Shown here piece after piece: positions 16,861 to 27,708 of a stretch of 64,000 bases of DNA. The translations under genes and the position numbers were made by a program. The stretch comes from Cognataquiflexum nitidum (GTDB lineage Bacteria > Bacteroidota > Bacteroidia > Cytophagales > Cyclobacteriaceae). Numbering within the stretch: position 1 is the first letter of the stretch; every line of letters begins with the position of its first letter. Below the pieces are notes generated by a model. It ran no database searches. It was not told the DNA's origin and saw only the letters and a program-made list of their open reading frames with translations. Location: positions 47,465 to 111,464 of the forward strand of contig NZ_JAKZAM010000017.1 of NCBI RefSeq assembly GCF_022538055.1, written 5' to 3'.

Positions 16861-17874
16861 ATGAATATACAAGAAAACATTTCTCTATTGCCTTTCAATA
16901 CTTTTGGAATTGATAAAAATGCAAGATTTTTTGCTCAGGCAAAATCGACCGATGAAGTAAAATACCTCATCCGAAAATCCGAAGAAATGCACCTCCCTCT
17001 ATTTGTTTTGGGTGGGGGAAGCAATATTCTCTTGACAAAAAATCTCGAGGCTTTGGTACTAAAAATGGAAATCAAAGGATTCGAATTGATTGGAGAAAAT
17101 GAAAAAGAGATTTTTTTAAAAGTTGGCGCGGGAGAAAGCTGGCATGACTTCGTAATGTATTGCATCCAAAATAACTGGGCAGGAGTGGAAAATCTCTCTT
17201 TGATACCCGGAACAGTTGGCGCATCTCCTATGCAAAACATTGGAGCTTATGGTGTTGAGATCAAGGAAGTATTTGACCATTTGGAGGCCGTAGACAGAGA
17301 TACTCTTGAAATCAAAAATTTCTCATCCGAAGAATGTAGGTTTGGATATAGAGAAAGTGTTTTCAAGAATGACTTGAAGGAAAGGTATGTCATTACCCAT
17401 GTGGTTTTTCACTTATCAAAAGCCCCTGTTATTAACGCGGAATATGGAGCGATTAAGCAGACTTTAATTGAAAAAGGAATAGAATCCCCTACTATCAAAG
17501 ACATCAGTGATGCAGTCATTGATATCCGAAGAAGCAAATTGCCCGACCCGGCTCGTATTGGAAATGCAGGAAGTTTTTTCAAAAACCCCACAGTCCCGGT
17601 TCCAATTTTTGAAAAAATAAAATCAGCATACCCCAATGTTCCAGGCTTTTCCAATGAAGAGGGAATCAAAATCCCTGCTGCATGGCTTATCGAACAGGCA
17701 GGTTGGAAAGGGAAACGATTTGAAAACATTGGCGTTCACCAATTACAGCCTTTAGTATTGGTCAATTATGGCGGTGGAGAAGGGAATGAAATCAAAGAAC
17801 TGAGCTCCAAAATCCAAGAATCCGTGCAAAAGAAATTCAATGTTGTCCTCCAACCGGAAGTTAACTTTCTCTAA
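16861..17874 (+). CDS. murB: UDP-N-acetylmuramate dehydrogenase
   Basis: A 337-residue flavoenzyme that reduces UDP-GlcNAc-enolpyruvate to UDP-MurNAc, the second committed step of peptidoglycan synthesis, in the cytosol. FAD-binding motifs are LGGGSNILLT at 50-59 and LIPGTVGASPMQNIGAYG. FGYRESVFK and GNAGSFFKNP carry the type I MurB catalytic tyrosine and serine region. I chose ATG 16861 because MurB proteins start shortly before the LPFNTFG segment; the ATG at 16819 adds an unmatched extension. Its stop overlaps that of the convergent dCMP deaminase gene. Confidence 0.95.
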   Translation: MNIQENISLLPFNTFGIDKNARFFAQAKSTDEVKYLIRKSEEMHLPLFVLGGGSNILLTKNLEALVLKMEIKGFELIGENEKEIFLKVGAGESWHDFVMYCIQNNWAGVENLSLIPGTVGASPMQNIGAYGVEIKEVFDHLEAVDRDTLEIKNFSSEECRFGYRESVFKNDLKERYVITHVVFHLSKAPVINAEYGAIKQTLIEKGIESPTIKDISDAVIDIRRSKLPDPARIGNAGSFFKNPTVPVPIFEKIKSAYPNVPGFSNEEGIKIPAAWLIEQAGWKGKRFENIGVHQLQPLVLVNYGGGEGNEIKELSSKIQESVQKKFNVVLQPEVNFL

Positions 17875-18362
17875 ATAAGCGGATCTTCAAAAATGACTTC
17901 TTTGTCATATTTGAAGATCTCAACACCAAATTTTTTAAGAAATTCTAATCCCTCATCAAATGGAAGTCCTTTGTAATCGGCATAGGAATACATATAGACG
18001 ACTTTTACTATGCCCATAGAAAAGATGATTCTAGCGCAGGCCAGACATGGGGCCAAAGTCACATAAAGTGTTGAACCTTCTACTGAGGTACTGTTTTTTA
18101 CGGCATATAAAATGGCGTTTTGTTCTGCATGTAATGCAAGTGAACAGCTTCCTTTGCTGTCTCTTGCGCAACCTGTGTCAGGAAACTCCTCGTCGCAATT
18201 GTGGGTTCCGGCAGGAGGCCCATTATATCCGATGGAGATGATCCTCGTATCTTTGGTCAGGACGGCGCCTACATGCTTCTTAATGCAATGCGACCTTTTG
18301 GCCAAATTCACCGCCAATTCCATATATATATCATCAAAATGAGGCCTGTTTGGATTCTTCAT
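17871..18362 (-). CDS. dCMP deaminase (ComE-like cytidine/deoxycytidylate deaminase)
   Basis: A 163-residue zinc enzyme. Zinc and proton-shuttle residues are H78-A-E80 in ALHAEQNAI and C106/C109 in APCLACA. The extra segment THNCDEEFPDTGC, about 25 residues before HAE, is typical of dCMP deaminases, which supply dUMP for thymidylate. The stop codons of this gene and murB overlap by 3 bases (17871-17874), leaving no space for a terminator between them. Confidence 0.9.
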   Translation of the reverse strand: MKNPNRPHFDDIYMELAVNLAKRSHCIKKHVGAVLTKDTRIISIGYNGPPAGTHNCDEEFPDTGCARDSKGSCSLALHAEQNAILYAVKNSTSVEGSTLYVTLAPCLACARIIFSMGIVKVVYMYSYADYKGLPFDEGLEFLKKFGVEIFKYDKEVIFEDPLI

Positions 18363-18540
18363 CTAAATCTTGTTACTGTGGCAATGTATGCCCTTTATTG
18401 TCAATTTTCTTCTAATCCCAAAAGTAATAAAACCAGGAAATAATTTGGGAAGAATAAAAAAATACTGGGTCTGTGTATAAAATCACGGATCATTACCTTG
18501 AAAATAGTTTTTCTTTGCAGTTGGATTTACTTTAAAAGCA

Positions 18541-18822
18541 ATGGAAAAAGAAAATTTATCAGAACAGGACCTTATCGTCAGGGATTATTTAGCGAGACAA
18601 AGAACATACCTTGCCAATGACAGAACATTGCTTTCCTTTATCAGGACATCTTTGTACTTTTTAGTCAGTGGTACCGCCCTGATGGAAGTAAATGCCCTGG
18701 AACATGTCAGGAACTTGGGTTGGGTAGCCTTTGCTTTGAGTTTGGGAACACTGTTTTTAGGAATTTATAGTTTTTTCAGAGTCAAAAAAAGACTCAAAAA
18801 ACACTATTATCAGAAAATGTAA
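18541..18822 (+). CDS. DUF202 family small membrane protein
   Basis: A 93-residue protein with the DUF202 signature RDYLARQRTYLANDRTLLSFIRTSLYFL at about 14-41, followed by two hydrophobic helices (about 35-55 and 60-80) and a basic tail. It is in the inner membrane. The family resembles YidH; its function is unknown, although some eukaryotic VTC polyphosphate proteins carry a related domain. It lies 180 bp before a Ppx-type phosphatase, which makes a polyphosphate link worth noting (inference). Confidence 0.82.
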   Translation: MEKENLSEQDLIVRDYLARQRTYLANDRTLLSFIRTSLYFLVSGTALMEVNALEHVRNLGWVAFALSLGTLFLGIYSFFRVKKRLKKHYYQKM

Positions 18823-18866
18823 CCAATCACCAATTCCTCTCTTTAAAAAGATTACCAGCACTCAGG

Positions 18867-18900
18867 GGTCAGATTCTATTCAGAAACAATAAATTCTGAC
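18867..18900. repeat. Inverted repeat GTCAGA...TCTGAC
   Basis: Six-base arms separated by about 22 bases lie in the gap between the DUF202 gene and ppx. It could be a weak hairpin or an operator; the evidence is slight. Confidence 0.3.
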
Positions 18901-19005
18901 AAAGGTACAAGTCCAAAAAAAATGAATCTTTGATCGATTACTGAGTGTTTTTTGGGTAATTTAGTATTGTCATTGAGACAGGAATATGAATTAAACCTAC
19001 TAGGA

Positions 19006-19890
19006 TTGAAATTAGCTGCAGTAGATATCGGCTCCAATGCCATCAGATTACAGATCACCAACGTCACCCATTACGAAGGAATTACAAATTTCAAGAAATT
19101 AGAATACCTCAGATTTCCTCTTAGGCTGGGTCTTGATGTTTTCCATACCCAAAAAATTTCCGACAAAAATCGAAGTAAGTTTGTCAAACTGATGAAGGCA
19201 TTCAAACTTCTCATTGACCTATATGAAGTCGACGATTACATGGTTTGTGCGACCTCTGCTATGAGAGAGTCAGTAAACGGCCGCGAAATCTGTGAAGAAG
19301 TCCGTGAAGATATCGGTATGAAAATCAACATTATTGATGGAAATCATGAAGCTGAATTAATAAATATGGCATTAGGTGGATTCATTGATGAAAAATCTTA
19401 CCTACACGTAGATGTCGGGGGCGGAAGCACAGAATTAAACATCTATATCAATAAAGAAAAAATCGCTACCAAATCTTTCAAAATAGGCTCTGTTAGAGCA
19501 TTGGACGATAATATTCCTATCTCGGTATGGAAAAGCATGAATAAATTCATTACTGACCATGTAAACAAACAGGATAACATCGCCTGCATCGGAACAGGCG
19601 GAAACATCAACAAAATATTGGAACTCACCAATCCAAGTAAAAACAATAGGACCCTGGGAATAGAAAAAATCAAAGAAGTACAGTCTTATCTTGAATCATA
19701 TTCTTACGAAGAAAGAATCAACAAACTCAATCTCAATCCCGATCGGGCAGATGTTATCATTCCCGCTTCCAAAATCTACCTTGCTGCAATGTCTGCTGCT
19801 TCGTCTAAGAAAATGGTGGTACCCGATGTCGGATTAAAGGATGGTATGATGCAGGTACTTTACAAAAAAAACAAAAGTAAAAGGCTGTGA
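19006..19890 (+). CDS. Ppx/GppA-type exopolyphosphatase, probable TTG start
   Basis: A 294-residue ASKHA-fold phosphatase. KLAAVDIGSNAIRLQI is the first phosphate loop, VDVGGGSTEL the second, and CIGTGGNINKI a later nucleotide or phosphate segment. It hydrolyses polyphosphate or pppGpp. No ATG precedes the first motif; TTG codons occur at 18952, 18967, 18973 and 19006. I prefer 19006 because the family starts M-K-L-A-A-V-D-I-G-S-N. It converges on ppk1, so synthesis and degradation of polyphosphate sit side by side. The length fits the short GppA-type form. Confidence 0.85.
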   Translation: MKLAAVDIGSNAIRLQITNVTHYEGITNFKKLEYLRFPLRLGLDVFHTQKISDKNRSKFVKLMKAFKLLIDLYEVDDYMVCATSAMRESVNGREICEEVREDIGMKINIIDGNHEAELINMALGGFIDEKSYLHVDVGGGSTELNIYINKEKIATKSFKIGSVRALDDNIPISVWKSMNKFITDHVNKQDNIACIGTGGNINKILELTNPSKNNRTLGIEKIKEVQSYLESYSYEERINKLNLNPDRADVIIPASKIYLAAMSAASSKKMVVPDVGLKDGMMQVLYKKNKSKRL

Positions 19891-19911
19891 AAATTCACAG
19901 CCTTTTACTTT
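19879..19911. terminator. Terminator shared by ppx and ppk1
   Basis: A hairpin AAAAGGCTGTGAA / TTCACAGCCTTTT with a T-rich flank overlaps the ppx stop codon and lies 20 bp from the ppk1 stop. It is symmetrical enough to end both transcripts. Confidence 0.8.
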
Positions 19912-19930
19912 TTGATATTGCAAAATGATT

Positions 19931-22054
19931 TTAGCCTATGAGTTTTACTTGCTTGATATCCTGAGCATTTAGATTGAAAAATTCTTTGTGTACATTGAAT
20001 TCCTCCTCACCCTCGCTGGGAACTTTTGGCAAATAATTCCCATCCTCTTGCATGATATAAGCATTTACATTATCCCTTAAGTTGAATGAAATTATATTCA
20101 TCAACTGTTTTTCAAGGAAAGGGTCCTGAATTCTAAATAGAGACTCCAGTCTCTTATCAAAACTCCTGACCATCATATCAGCACTTCCTGCATAAGTTCT
20201 TGTTTGTCCGTTGTTATGAAAATGATATATCCGAGAATGTTCAAGGAAATCCCCCACCAAGGACAAAACCTCGATATTTTCGCTTAATCCCATCCTTCCG
20301 GGACGCAGGCAGCATATGCCACGGATGATCAACTTGACAGGAACGCCGGATTGGGAAGCCCTATACAAAGCGTAAATAATCTCCGAATCCTCCAATGAAT
20401 TGACTTTAATAAACACCCCTGAAGGTAATCCTGCCCTCGCATTATAGGCCTCCTGCTCAATGAATTCGACGAGTTGGTTCCTCATATCTCTAGGAGCCGT
20501 AATCAGGTTCTGGTAGGTGGAAGGCATAGAATGGCCTGTGATGACATTGAAAAACTCCGAGACATCATTTGCCAAAGTTTCATTTGTGGTCAACAAACCA
20601 ATATCAGTATAAAGCCTCGCAGTATCTTCGTTGTAATTGCCTGAACCAAGGTGAACAAAACGCATCACACGGTCCTCGTCTTTTTTGACAATTAGGAGAA
20701 GCTTAGTATGGGTCTTCAGGTTACTGATTCCATAGATCACAAAACAACCGGCTTTTTGAAGCTTTTTAGCTTCCCTAATATTATTTTCTTCATCGAATCT
20801 TGCCTTTACCTCGAAAAGAACGGATACATGCTTTCCATTTTCTGCCGCCCTAAGGAGGGCTTTGGTAATTCGGCTTTCCTTAGCTAACCTGTAAATGGTC
20901 ATTTTGATTGCCATGACTGTCGGGTCATCGACTGCTTTTTCGATGAGTTCAAGGATGGGGTCAATGTTATTGTAGGGATGATGCAGGAGAATATCCCTTT
21001 CCTTCAGTACCTGGAAAATATCTTCAGATCCCTCTTCAGGATATGACAAAGGAGGAACCGGCGCCGGAATCTGCGGCAACTTGTCTTTGAACCGTCTATT
21101 GCCAATAACCTGCCAGAGTCCTGTGAAATCCAGCATGCTGGCTCGCTCCACTTTAAAAATACTGTCATCACCAATATTCCATCGTTCTTTGAGCAAGCTT
21201 ACCATCCAGCGGCTATACCCTTCTTCGATTTCGATCCTTACAACCCTCCCCGTTTTCCGCTCATTCAGTTTCCTTTTAACTTCTTCCAAAAAGTTGGCAT
21301 CCATATCTTCACTTTCCTCCAATGTAAAGTCCCCATTTCTGGTAATCCTGAAAAGATTGATGGACTCAATATTTACATTCCGAAATAAAGAAACGATGTT
21401 TTCTCTTATGACCTCCTCAATGGGAATATAGACAACCATATCCTCCCTTTCGATCTCAAAAAACCTTGGGATATTAGCCGGTATCTGTACGAAAGAGAGT
21501 TTTCTATTTTCTTTTTTATCTCCAGGAGCCAAAGTCACCACCCCAAAAATAAGGAGTTTATTCATCAGTATCGGAAAAGTCCGGTAGCCATCAAAAACCA
21601 TCGGAGTCAGCATCGGATATACTGCTTTATTGAAATAGGACTTGATATATTCCTGTTCCTCAGGCTCAAGGTTTCTGACATTGCTGAGGATAAAACCGTC
21701 CTCAGACATTTTAGGAAGCAGTTCTTTTTGAAAATGTTCTTGTTGGCGTTTGTGAAATTCCTGACATTCAAGCATCAGTTTCATTTTGAAAGGTTCTTCC
21801 CGCAAACCGGAATAATCCACCCTTTCTTTGTCATAGTCAAGGTAATTGTAAAGTGAACCCACCCTGATCATGAAAAACTCATCCAAATTGGATGCTGTAA
21901 TGGCCAAAAATTTTAATTTCTCAAAAATACACCTGCTTTTTTTCTTGGATTGGTCTAGAACACGGTCATTGAATTTCATCCAACTTAAGTCCCTGCTGAC
22001 CAGATCACTGCTCTCAATGATGCTTTCAAATTTATCTCTAGAAGGTATTCTCAT
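19931..22054 (-). CDS. ppk1: Polyphosphate kinase 1
   Basis: A 707-residue PPK1 of normal length, making inorganic polyphosphate from ATP. The N-terminal segment VSRDLSWMKFNDRVLDQ starts the family fold. The ATP-binding and catalytic halves are seen in HHPYNNIDPILELIE, the phospho-accepting histidine in SNLKTHTKLLLIV, HLGSGNYNEDTARLYTDIGL, and the second histidine in FLEHSRIYHFHNNG. It faces ppx tail to tail. Confidence 0.95.
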   Translation of the reverse strand: MRIPSRDKFESIIESSDLVSRDLSWMKFNDRVLDQSKKKSRCIFEKLKFLAITASNLDEFFMIRVGSLYNYLDYDKERVDYSGLREEPFKMKLMLECQEFHKRQQEHFQKELLPKMSEDGFILSNVRNLEPEEQEYIKSYFNKAVYPMLTPMVFDGYRTFPILMNKLLIFGVVTLAPGDKKENRKLSFVQIPANIPRFFEIEREDMVVYIPIEEVIRENIVSLFRNVNIESINLFRITRNGDFTLEESEDMDANFLEEVKRKLNERKTGRVVRIEIEEGYSRWMVSLLKERWNIGDDSIFKVERASMLDFTGLWQVIGNRRFKDKLPQIPAPVPPLSYPEEGSEDIFQVLKERDILLHHPYNNIDPILELIEKAVDDPTVMAIKMTIYRLAKESRITKALLRAAENGKHVSVLFEVKARFDEENNIREAKKLQKAGCFVIYGISNLKTHTKLLLIVKKDEDRVMRFVHLGSGNYNEDTARLYTDIGLLTTNETLANDVSEFFNVITGHSMPSTYQNLITAPRDMRNQLVEFIEQEAYNARAGLPSGVFIKVNSLEDSEIIYALYRASQSGVPVKLIIRGICCLRPGRMGLSENIEVLSLVGDFLEHSRIYHFHNNGQTRTYAGSADMMVRSFDKRLESLFRIQDPFLEKQLMNIISFNLRDNVNAYIMQEDGNYLPKVPSEGEEEFNVHKEFFNLNAQDIKQVKLIG

Positions 22055-22137
22055 AACGATATGCTGTATGCTACAAATCTAATAATCTGCGGAAATCATT
22101 TCCCCCGAAGAGGTTAATAATTCGTTAATAAACAAAA

Positions 22138-22161
22138 AAAAAGGGCTTTTGGCCCCTTTTT
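22138..22161 (-). terminator. Terminator of gyrB
   Basis: A stem AAAAAGGGC / GCCCCTTTTT with a 5-base loop, 20 bp past the gyrB stop codon, with poly-T on the minus strand. Confidence 0.75.
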
Positions 22162-22179
22162 AAATTGAATTTTTTGAGA

Positions 22180-24192
<2,013 letters not shown>

Positions 24193-24398
24193 TTAACCCG
24201 TAATTATACACAAAAAAAACGAGAGCACCTACCCTAAACTTACCTTAAAACAGACCTTTAATTATCATTTTTATAAGATTTTTGAAATTATAAAAACTTC
24301 AAAATTTTTTTCTGAGTTAATTTGGAAATACAGAATAATGCAAAATTTTCATGCAGGACAATTTGTTTCCATTCACCCCTGTTTTTCAACACTTTATT

Positions 24399-24406
24399 TA
24401 CATTTG
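24399..24406 (+). promoter_or_regulatory. -7 element TACATTTG of the rhodopsin gene
   Basis: An exact TAnnTTTG match about 112 bp before the ATG. It implies a leader of about 105 bases. No -33 TTTG at 17-23 bp is found. Confidence 0.4.
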
Positions 24407-24433
24407 TTTAGTTTAGGATGATTTTTACTAAAC
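24406..24433. promoter_or_regulatory. Inverted repeat GTTTAGT-N14-ACTAAAC at the rhodopsin promoter
   Basis: Perfect 7-base arms begin at the last base of the -7 element and cover the expected transcription start. The position suits a repressor site or a small hairpin at the leader start. No regulator gene lies nearby. Confidence 0.35.
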
Positions 24434-24517
24434 AAATATTATTCTTTACATATTATTACTAAAGTTTATTATCCAAACAATATTTTAAAAATCCATTCAA
24501 ACCAAAATCGTTTATTT

Positions 24518-25270
24518 ATGAACACTCTATTAACAGCAGATTTGATCGGTCTAGACAAGATCATCAACAGTGACCCAGTAGCCATCACATTCTTTATGGG
24601 ATATATGGCTATGTTTGCTTCAGCAGTTTTCTTTTTCGTAGAAAGAAGCTCAGTAAGCGACAAATGGAAAACATCATTATTAGTATCCGGTCTAATCACC
24701 GGGATCGCGGCAGTACACTATTATTACATGAGAGACTTCTACCTTCAGACAGGTCAAAGTCCTACGGCTTTCAGATATGTTGATTGGACATTGACTGTTC
24801 CTTTGATGTGTGTAGAGTTCTATTTGTTAACCAAACCTTTTGGTGCCAAAACAAGTACATTGACCAAACTTATCCTTGCCTCCTTATTGATGCTTGTAAC
24901 TGGCTATATCGGAGAGACTTCAGGAATAGAGAGCAATGTAATGTGGGGTATCTTTTCTACAGTAGGTTACCTTTACATAGTGTATGAAGTATTTGCAGGA
25001 GATGTTGCCAAATTGGCAAAAAGTTCTGATAGCCCAGCTTTGGGTAGAGCTATGTTCCTATTGAAAATATTCATCACTCTAGGCTGGTCAATCTATCCTT
25101 TGGGTTACATGGTATTGCCAGGAAATCTTTTGTCAGGTGCATTTGAAGTAAGTAGCATCGACTTATTCTATAACTTGGCTGATGCTATCAACAAAATCGG
25201 TTTTGGTTTAGTAATTTATTCAGTGGCTATCTCTGAATCAAACAAAAACAAAAAAGCACAACACGCTTAA
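24518..25270 (+). CDS. Proton-pumping rhodopsin (proteorhodopsin/xanthorhodopsin-like)
   Basis: A 250-residue seven-helix retinal protein of the inner membrane. Helix C reads RYVDWTLTVPLMCVE: D89, T93 and E100 give the DTE motif of outward proton pumps, with D89 as proton acceptor and E100 as donor. H67 (AVHYYYMR) corresponds to the histidine paired with the acceptor. M97 is at the spectral tuning site, where Met or Leu means green absorption. K226 (ADAINKIGFG) binds retinal and D222 is the second counterion. G144 in VMWGIFST aligns with the xanthorhodopsin glycine that opens a window for a carotenoid antenna. The crtY and blh genes follow after a hairpin. Confidence 0.95.
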   Translation: MNTLLTADLIGLDKIINSDPVAITFFMGYMAMFASAVFFFVERSSVSDKWKTSLLVSGLITGIAAVHYYYMRDFYLQTGQSPTAFRYVDWTLTVPLMCVEFYLLTKPFGAKTSTLTKLILASLLMLVTGYIGETSGIESNVMWGIFSTVGYLYIVYEVFAGDVAKLAKSSDSPALGRAMFLLKIFITLGWSIYPLGYMVLPGNLLSGAFEVSSIDLFYNLADAINKIGFGLVIYSVAISESNKNKKAQHA

Positions 25271-25279
25271 TTAAAACTA

Positions 25280-25313
25280 AAGGCTTCTCTTTTGCTAGAG
25301 AAGCCTTTTTTTT
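25280..25313 (+). terminator. Hairpin terminator between rhodopsin and crtY
   Basis: A perfect 10-bp stem (AAGGCTTCTC / GAGAAGCCTT), 8-base loop and 8 T, 9 bp past the rhodopsin stop and 18 bp before the crtY ATG. It should end most transcripts. Leak-through would give low enzyme and high opsin expression (inference). Confidence 0.88.
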
Positions 25314-25330
25314 ACAAACCCAAATAACCC

Positions 25331-26482
25331 ATGGTAACCTACGATTATATAATTTCAGGGCTTGGATGTGCTGGTTTAAGTTTGATTTATTATCTTCTTG
25401 ACAGTCCCCTCAGAGATAAGAAAATCCTGCTTATCGACAATTCTTCCAAAATCGAAAATGATAGAACATGGTGCTATTGGGCAGAAAAACCACTCAAAAT
25501 ACATCCAAAAAATACTCCTTTGATTTTTTGGGATTCCATTAGCATATCAAAATCCAAAGAAGCGGTAATAGCCGATCTTGAAAATCTGAAATACTACCAT
25601 ATCAAATCGTCTGATTTCTACAGTGAAGTCATTGAGAAAATTAAAAAGTTTCCGAACGTTTCGTTTATTAAGGATAGTGTTGAAAAAATTGAAAGTATTA
25701 CCGGAAAACCGGTAGAAGTAATGACTTCCAAATTTGGTGTTTTTAAGTCTGATTTTTTATTTAACAGTATTTCCTTCTCTCCATCTCTGAATAATTCATC
25801 GGTATTAAAACAATCCTTTGTAGGTTGGAAGGTTTCTTGCAAAAATGATTGTTTTGACCCAAGTGCTGTATCTTTAATGCATTTTGTCACGGATCAAGAA
25901 AGCAAAACTGATTTCTTTTATGTCCTGCCGTACAGTAAGAAAGAGGCACTTATCGAATACACTTTATACACCAAAAGCGGTGTAGAAATTTCAGAAATGG
26001 AAAAAAAGCTTTCAGAGTACATAGAAAATGAACTCGGAGAATCCGAATATGAAATATCCTTCAAAGAATCAGGAAGCATTCCTATGACCACTTTTGAAGC
26101 GCCGCTTCATCGAGAGACAAATATCATTAACCTTGGAACACTGGCCGGATGCTCCAAACCATCAACGGGATATACTTTTTACGATATACAAAAACATTGT
26201 ATGTCCATTGTATCCGAATTGCGGAAAACCGGAACTGTAAGCTCGAGAAAGTGGAACAGAAAACCAAGATTCAGATTTTATGACAACATCATTTTAAATA
26301 TTGCGGTCAAGTGGCCAACTGCTTTGCCTGACATTTTCAGACAGATGTTTTCTAACAACCAAGCAAATCTCGTCTTAAAGTTCCTACATGAAGAAACAAG
26401 CTTTTGGGAAGAAATAGGGCTTTTATCCCGATTAAAGTTTTCAATTTTTCTTAAATCACTTTTGAACTATGAAAGGCATTGA
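25331..26482 (+). CDS. crtY: Lycopene beta-cyclase
   Basis: A 383-residue flavoprotein. The N-terminal dinucleotide fold is YDYIISGLGCAGLSL with GxGxxG at residues 10-15. NDRTWCYWAE is the lycopene cyclase signature segment, followed by the LAGCSKPSTGYTFYDIQKH region. It cyclises both ends of lycopene to beta-carotene, the substrate of the next enzyme. Lycopene synthesis genes (crtE, crtB, crtI) are not in the window. Its 3' end overlaps blh by 14 bp, so the two are translationally coupled. Confidence 0.92.
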   Translation: MVTYDYIISGLGCAGLSLIYYLLDSPLRDKKILLIDNSSKIENDRTWCYWAEKPLKIHPKNTPLIFWDSISISKSKEAVIADLENLKYYHIKSSDFYSEVIEKIKKFPNVSFIKDSVEKIESITGKPVEVMTSKFGVFKSDFLFNSISFSPSLNNSSVLKQSFVGWKVSCKNDCFDPSAVSLMHFVTDQESKTDFFYVLPYSKKEALIEYTLYTKSGVEISEMEKKLSEYIENELGESEYEISFKESGSIPMTTFEAPLHRETNIINLGTLAGCSKPSTGYTFYDIQKHCMSIVSELRKTGTVSSRKWNRKPRFRFYDNIILNIAVKWPTALPDIFRQMFSNNQANLVLKFLHEETSFWEEIGLLSRLKFSIFLKSLLNYERH

Positions 26483-27347
26483 GGTTTTGGGGAAAATTAT
26501 TGGGGTAGTTTTGGGAATCAGCTATCTTTTATTCTTCGAAGGGAATGAAATGTTTCAGTGGATTTGTTTTGTAACAATATTGATCACAATAGGAATACCC
26601 CATGGAGCCATTGATCATCTTTTGCTAAATCCAATAATCAGCAGCAAAAATCTTATCAAATTTATCCTCAAATACCTTTCAATCATCGCGGTCTATCTCG
26701 CAATTTGGTTCATTTTCCCCACCTTGGCTTTGATAGCTTTCATTTTAATGTCTGCCTACCACTTCGGTCAAAGTCATTTTATAAAACTGCCTTTAAAAAA
26801 ATTTGAAGGATCAACCTATATATTTTTAGGATTGTTCTTTCTGAGTTCTATACTTTGGGGTGACTTCACATACACTAGCTCCATATTGACTTCTATCACT
26901 AATGTGGGAGGATTGAGGCATTATGGCACTGCGTTTATCATGTTTACTTTCGGTTTTTCAGCAATTTTGATCTTTTCCAATTTAGGTAAAAAAGGGATTT
27001 GGTTAATGCTTGAGATCAGTGTTCTTGGTTTGTTTTTGTACAAACTCCCTCTGCTTTTGGGCTTTATCATTTACTTCGGTTTCTGGCATTCATTACCAAG
27101 CATGGCCGAAGAATTTGAAGCATTAAAAGATCATTTACAAACCCAAAAAATCAAAGGTTTTATCATAAAACTCTTGCCATTTACTCTCATGAGCTTATTA
27201 GGTATATCTTTTATCCTGATGTTTTCCCGTAGTATAATGGAACCGAATCAACTCACCTTGCTTTTTTTCATTTTGGTTTCTCTGATTTCTGCACCGCACA
27301 TTTGGTATATGAACTTATTTTTAGGTGCAAGAAAAAATCAGTACTGA
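26469..27347 (+). CDS. blh: Beta-carotene 15,15'-dioxygenase, Brp/Blh family
   Basis: A 292-residue integral membrane iron enzyme with about eight hydrophobic helices that splits beta-carotene into two retinals. Conserved histidine clusters are visible: IPHGAIDH (H45, H50), SAYHFGQSHF (H98, H103) and GFWHSLPS (H207), as expected for the Fe ligands. The start codon lies 14 bp inside crtY. The stop region overlaps the convergent CoA-binding protein gene by 10 bp. The product supplies chromophore for the upstream rhodopsin. Confidence 0.93.
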   Translation: MKGIEVLGKIIGVVLGISYLLFFEGNEMFQWICFVTILITIGIPHGAIDHLLLNPIISSKNLIKFILKYLSIIAVYLAIWFIFPTLALIAFILMSAYHFGQSHFIKLPLKKFEGSTYIFLGLFFLSSILWGDFTYTSSILTSITNVGGLRHYGTAFIMFTFGFSAILIFSNLGKKGIWLMLEISVLGLFLYKLPLLLGFIIYFGFWHSLPSMAEEFEALKDHLQTQKIKGFIIKLLPFTLMSLLGISFILMFSRSIMEPNQLTLLFFILVSLISAPHIWYMNLFLGARKNQY

Positions 27348-27703
27348 CCGGTACTCAACAAGACTAGAGTACAAGCCTCCCAGGTATCTATTCCATTTTG
27401 CTTGGCCAGTTTTTCAAACTCATAATTTTCTGTCCCCGGATTGAAAATGATTCTTTTTGGCTTCAGTGAAATAATATAATCATACCACTCAGGCTGGTTT
27501 TGAGGACCAAGATAAAGGGTAACGGTGTCAATATCCTTAATTTCAGGTTTTTCTTTTATACTCAAAATTTCCTTGCCAAACACGATTCCTGTTTTGATCC
27601 CTACAGGTACAAAAGTCATTTGACGCTCGGCAAACATCTCCGCCGCCAGATAGGCATACCGAGAAGGGTTGGAAGAAGCTCCTATGATGACGGTCTTTTT
27701 CAT
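27338..27703 (-). CDS. CoA-binding domain protein (YccU-like)
   Basis: A 121-residue single-domain Rossmann protein. KKTVIIGASSNPSRYAYLAAEML-like residues 2-24 form the nucleotide loop, and the FNPGTEN segment near residue 90 matches the CoA_binding_2 family. The function is unknown. The gene follows the N-acyltransferase by 5 bp and likely shares its transcript. It overlaps blh at the 3' end. Confidence 0.82.
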   Translation of the reverse strand: MKKTVIIGASSNPSRYAYLAAEMFAERQMTFVPVGIKTGIVFGKEILSIKEKPEIKDIDTVTLYLGPQNQPEWYDYIISLKPKRIIFNPGTENYEFEKLAKQNGIDTWEACTLVLLSTGQY

Positions 27704-27708
27704 GTTTT

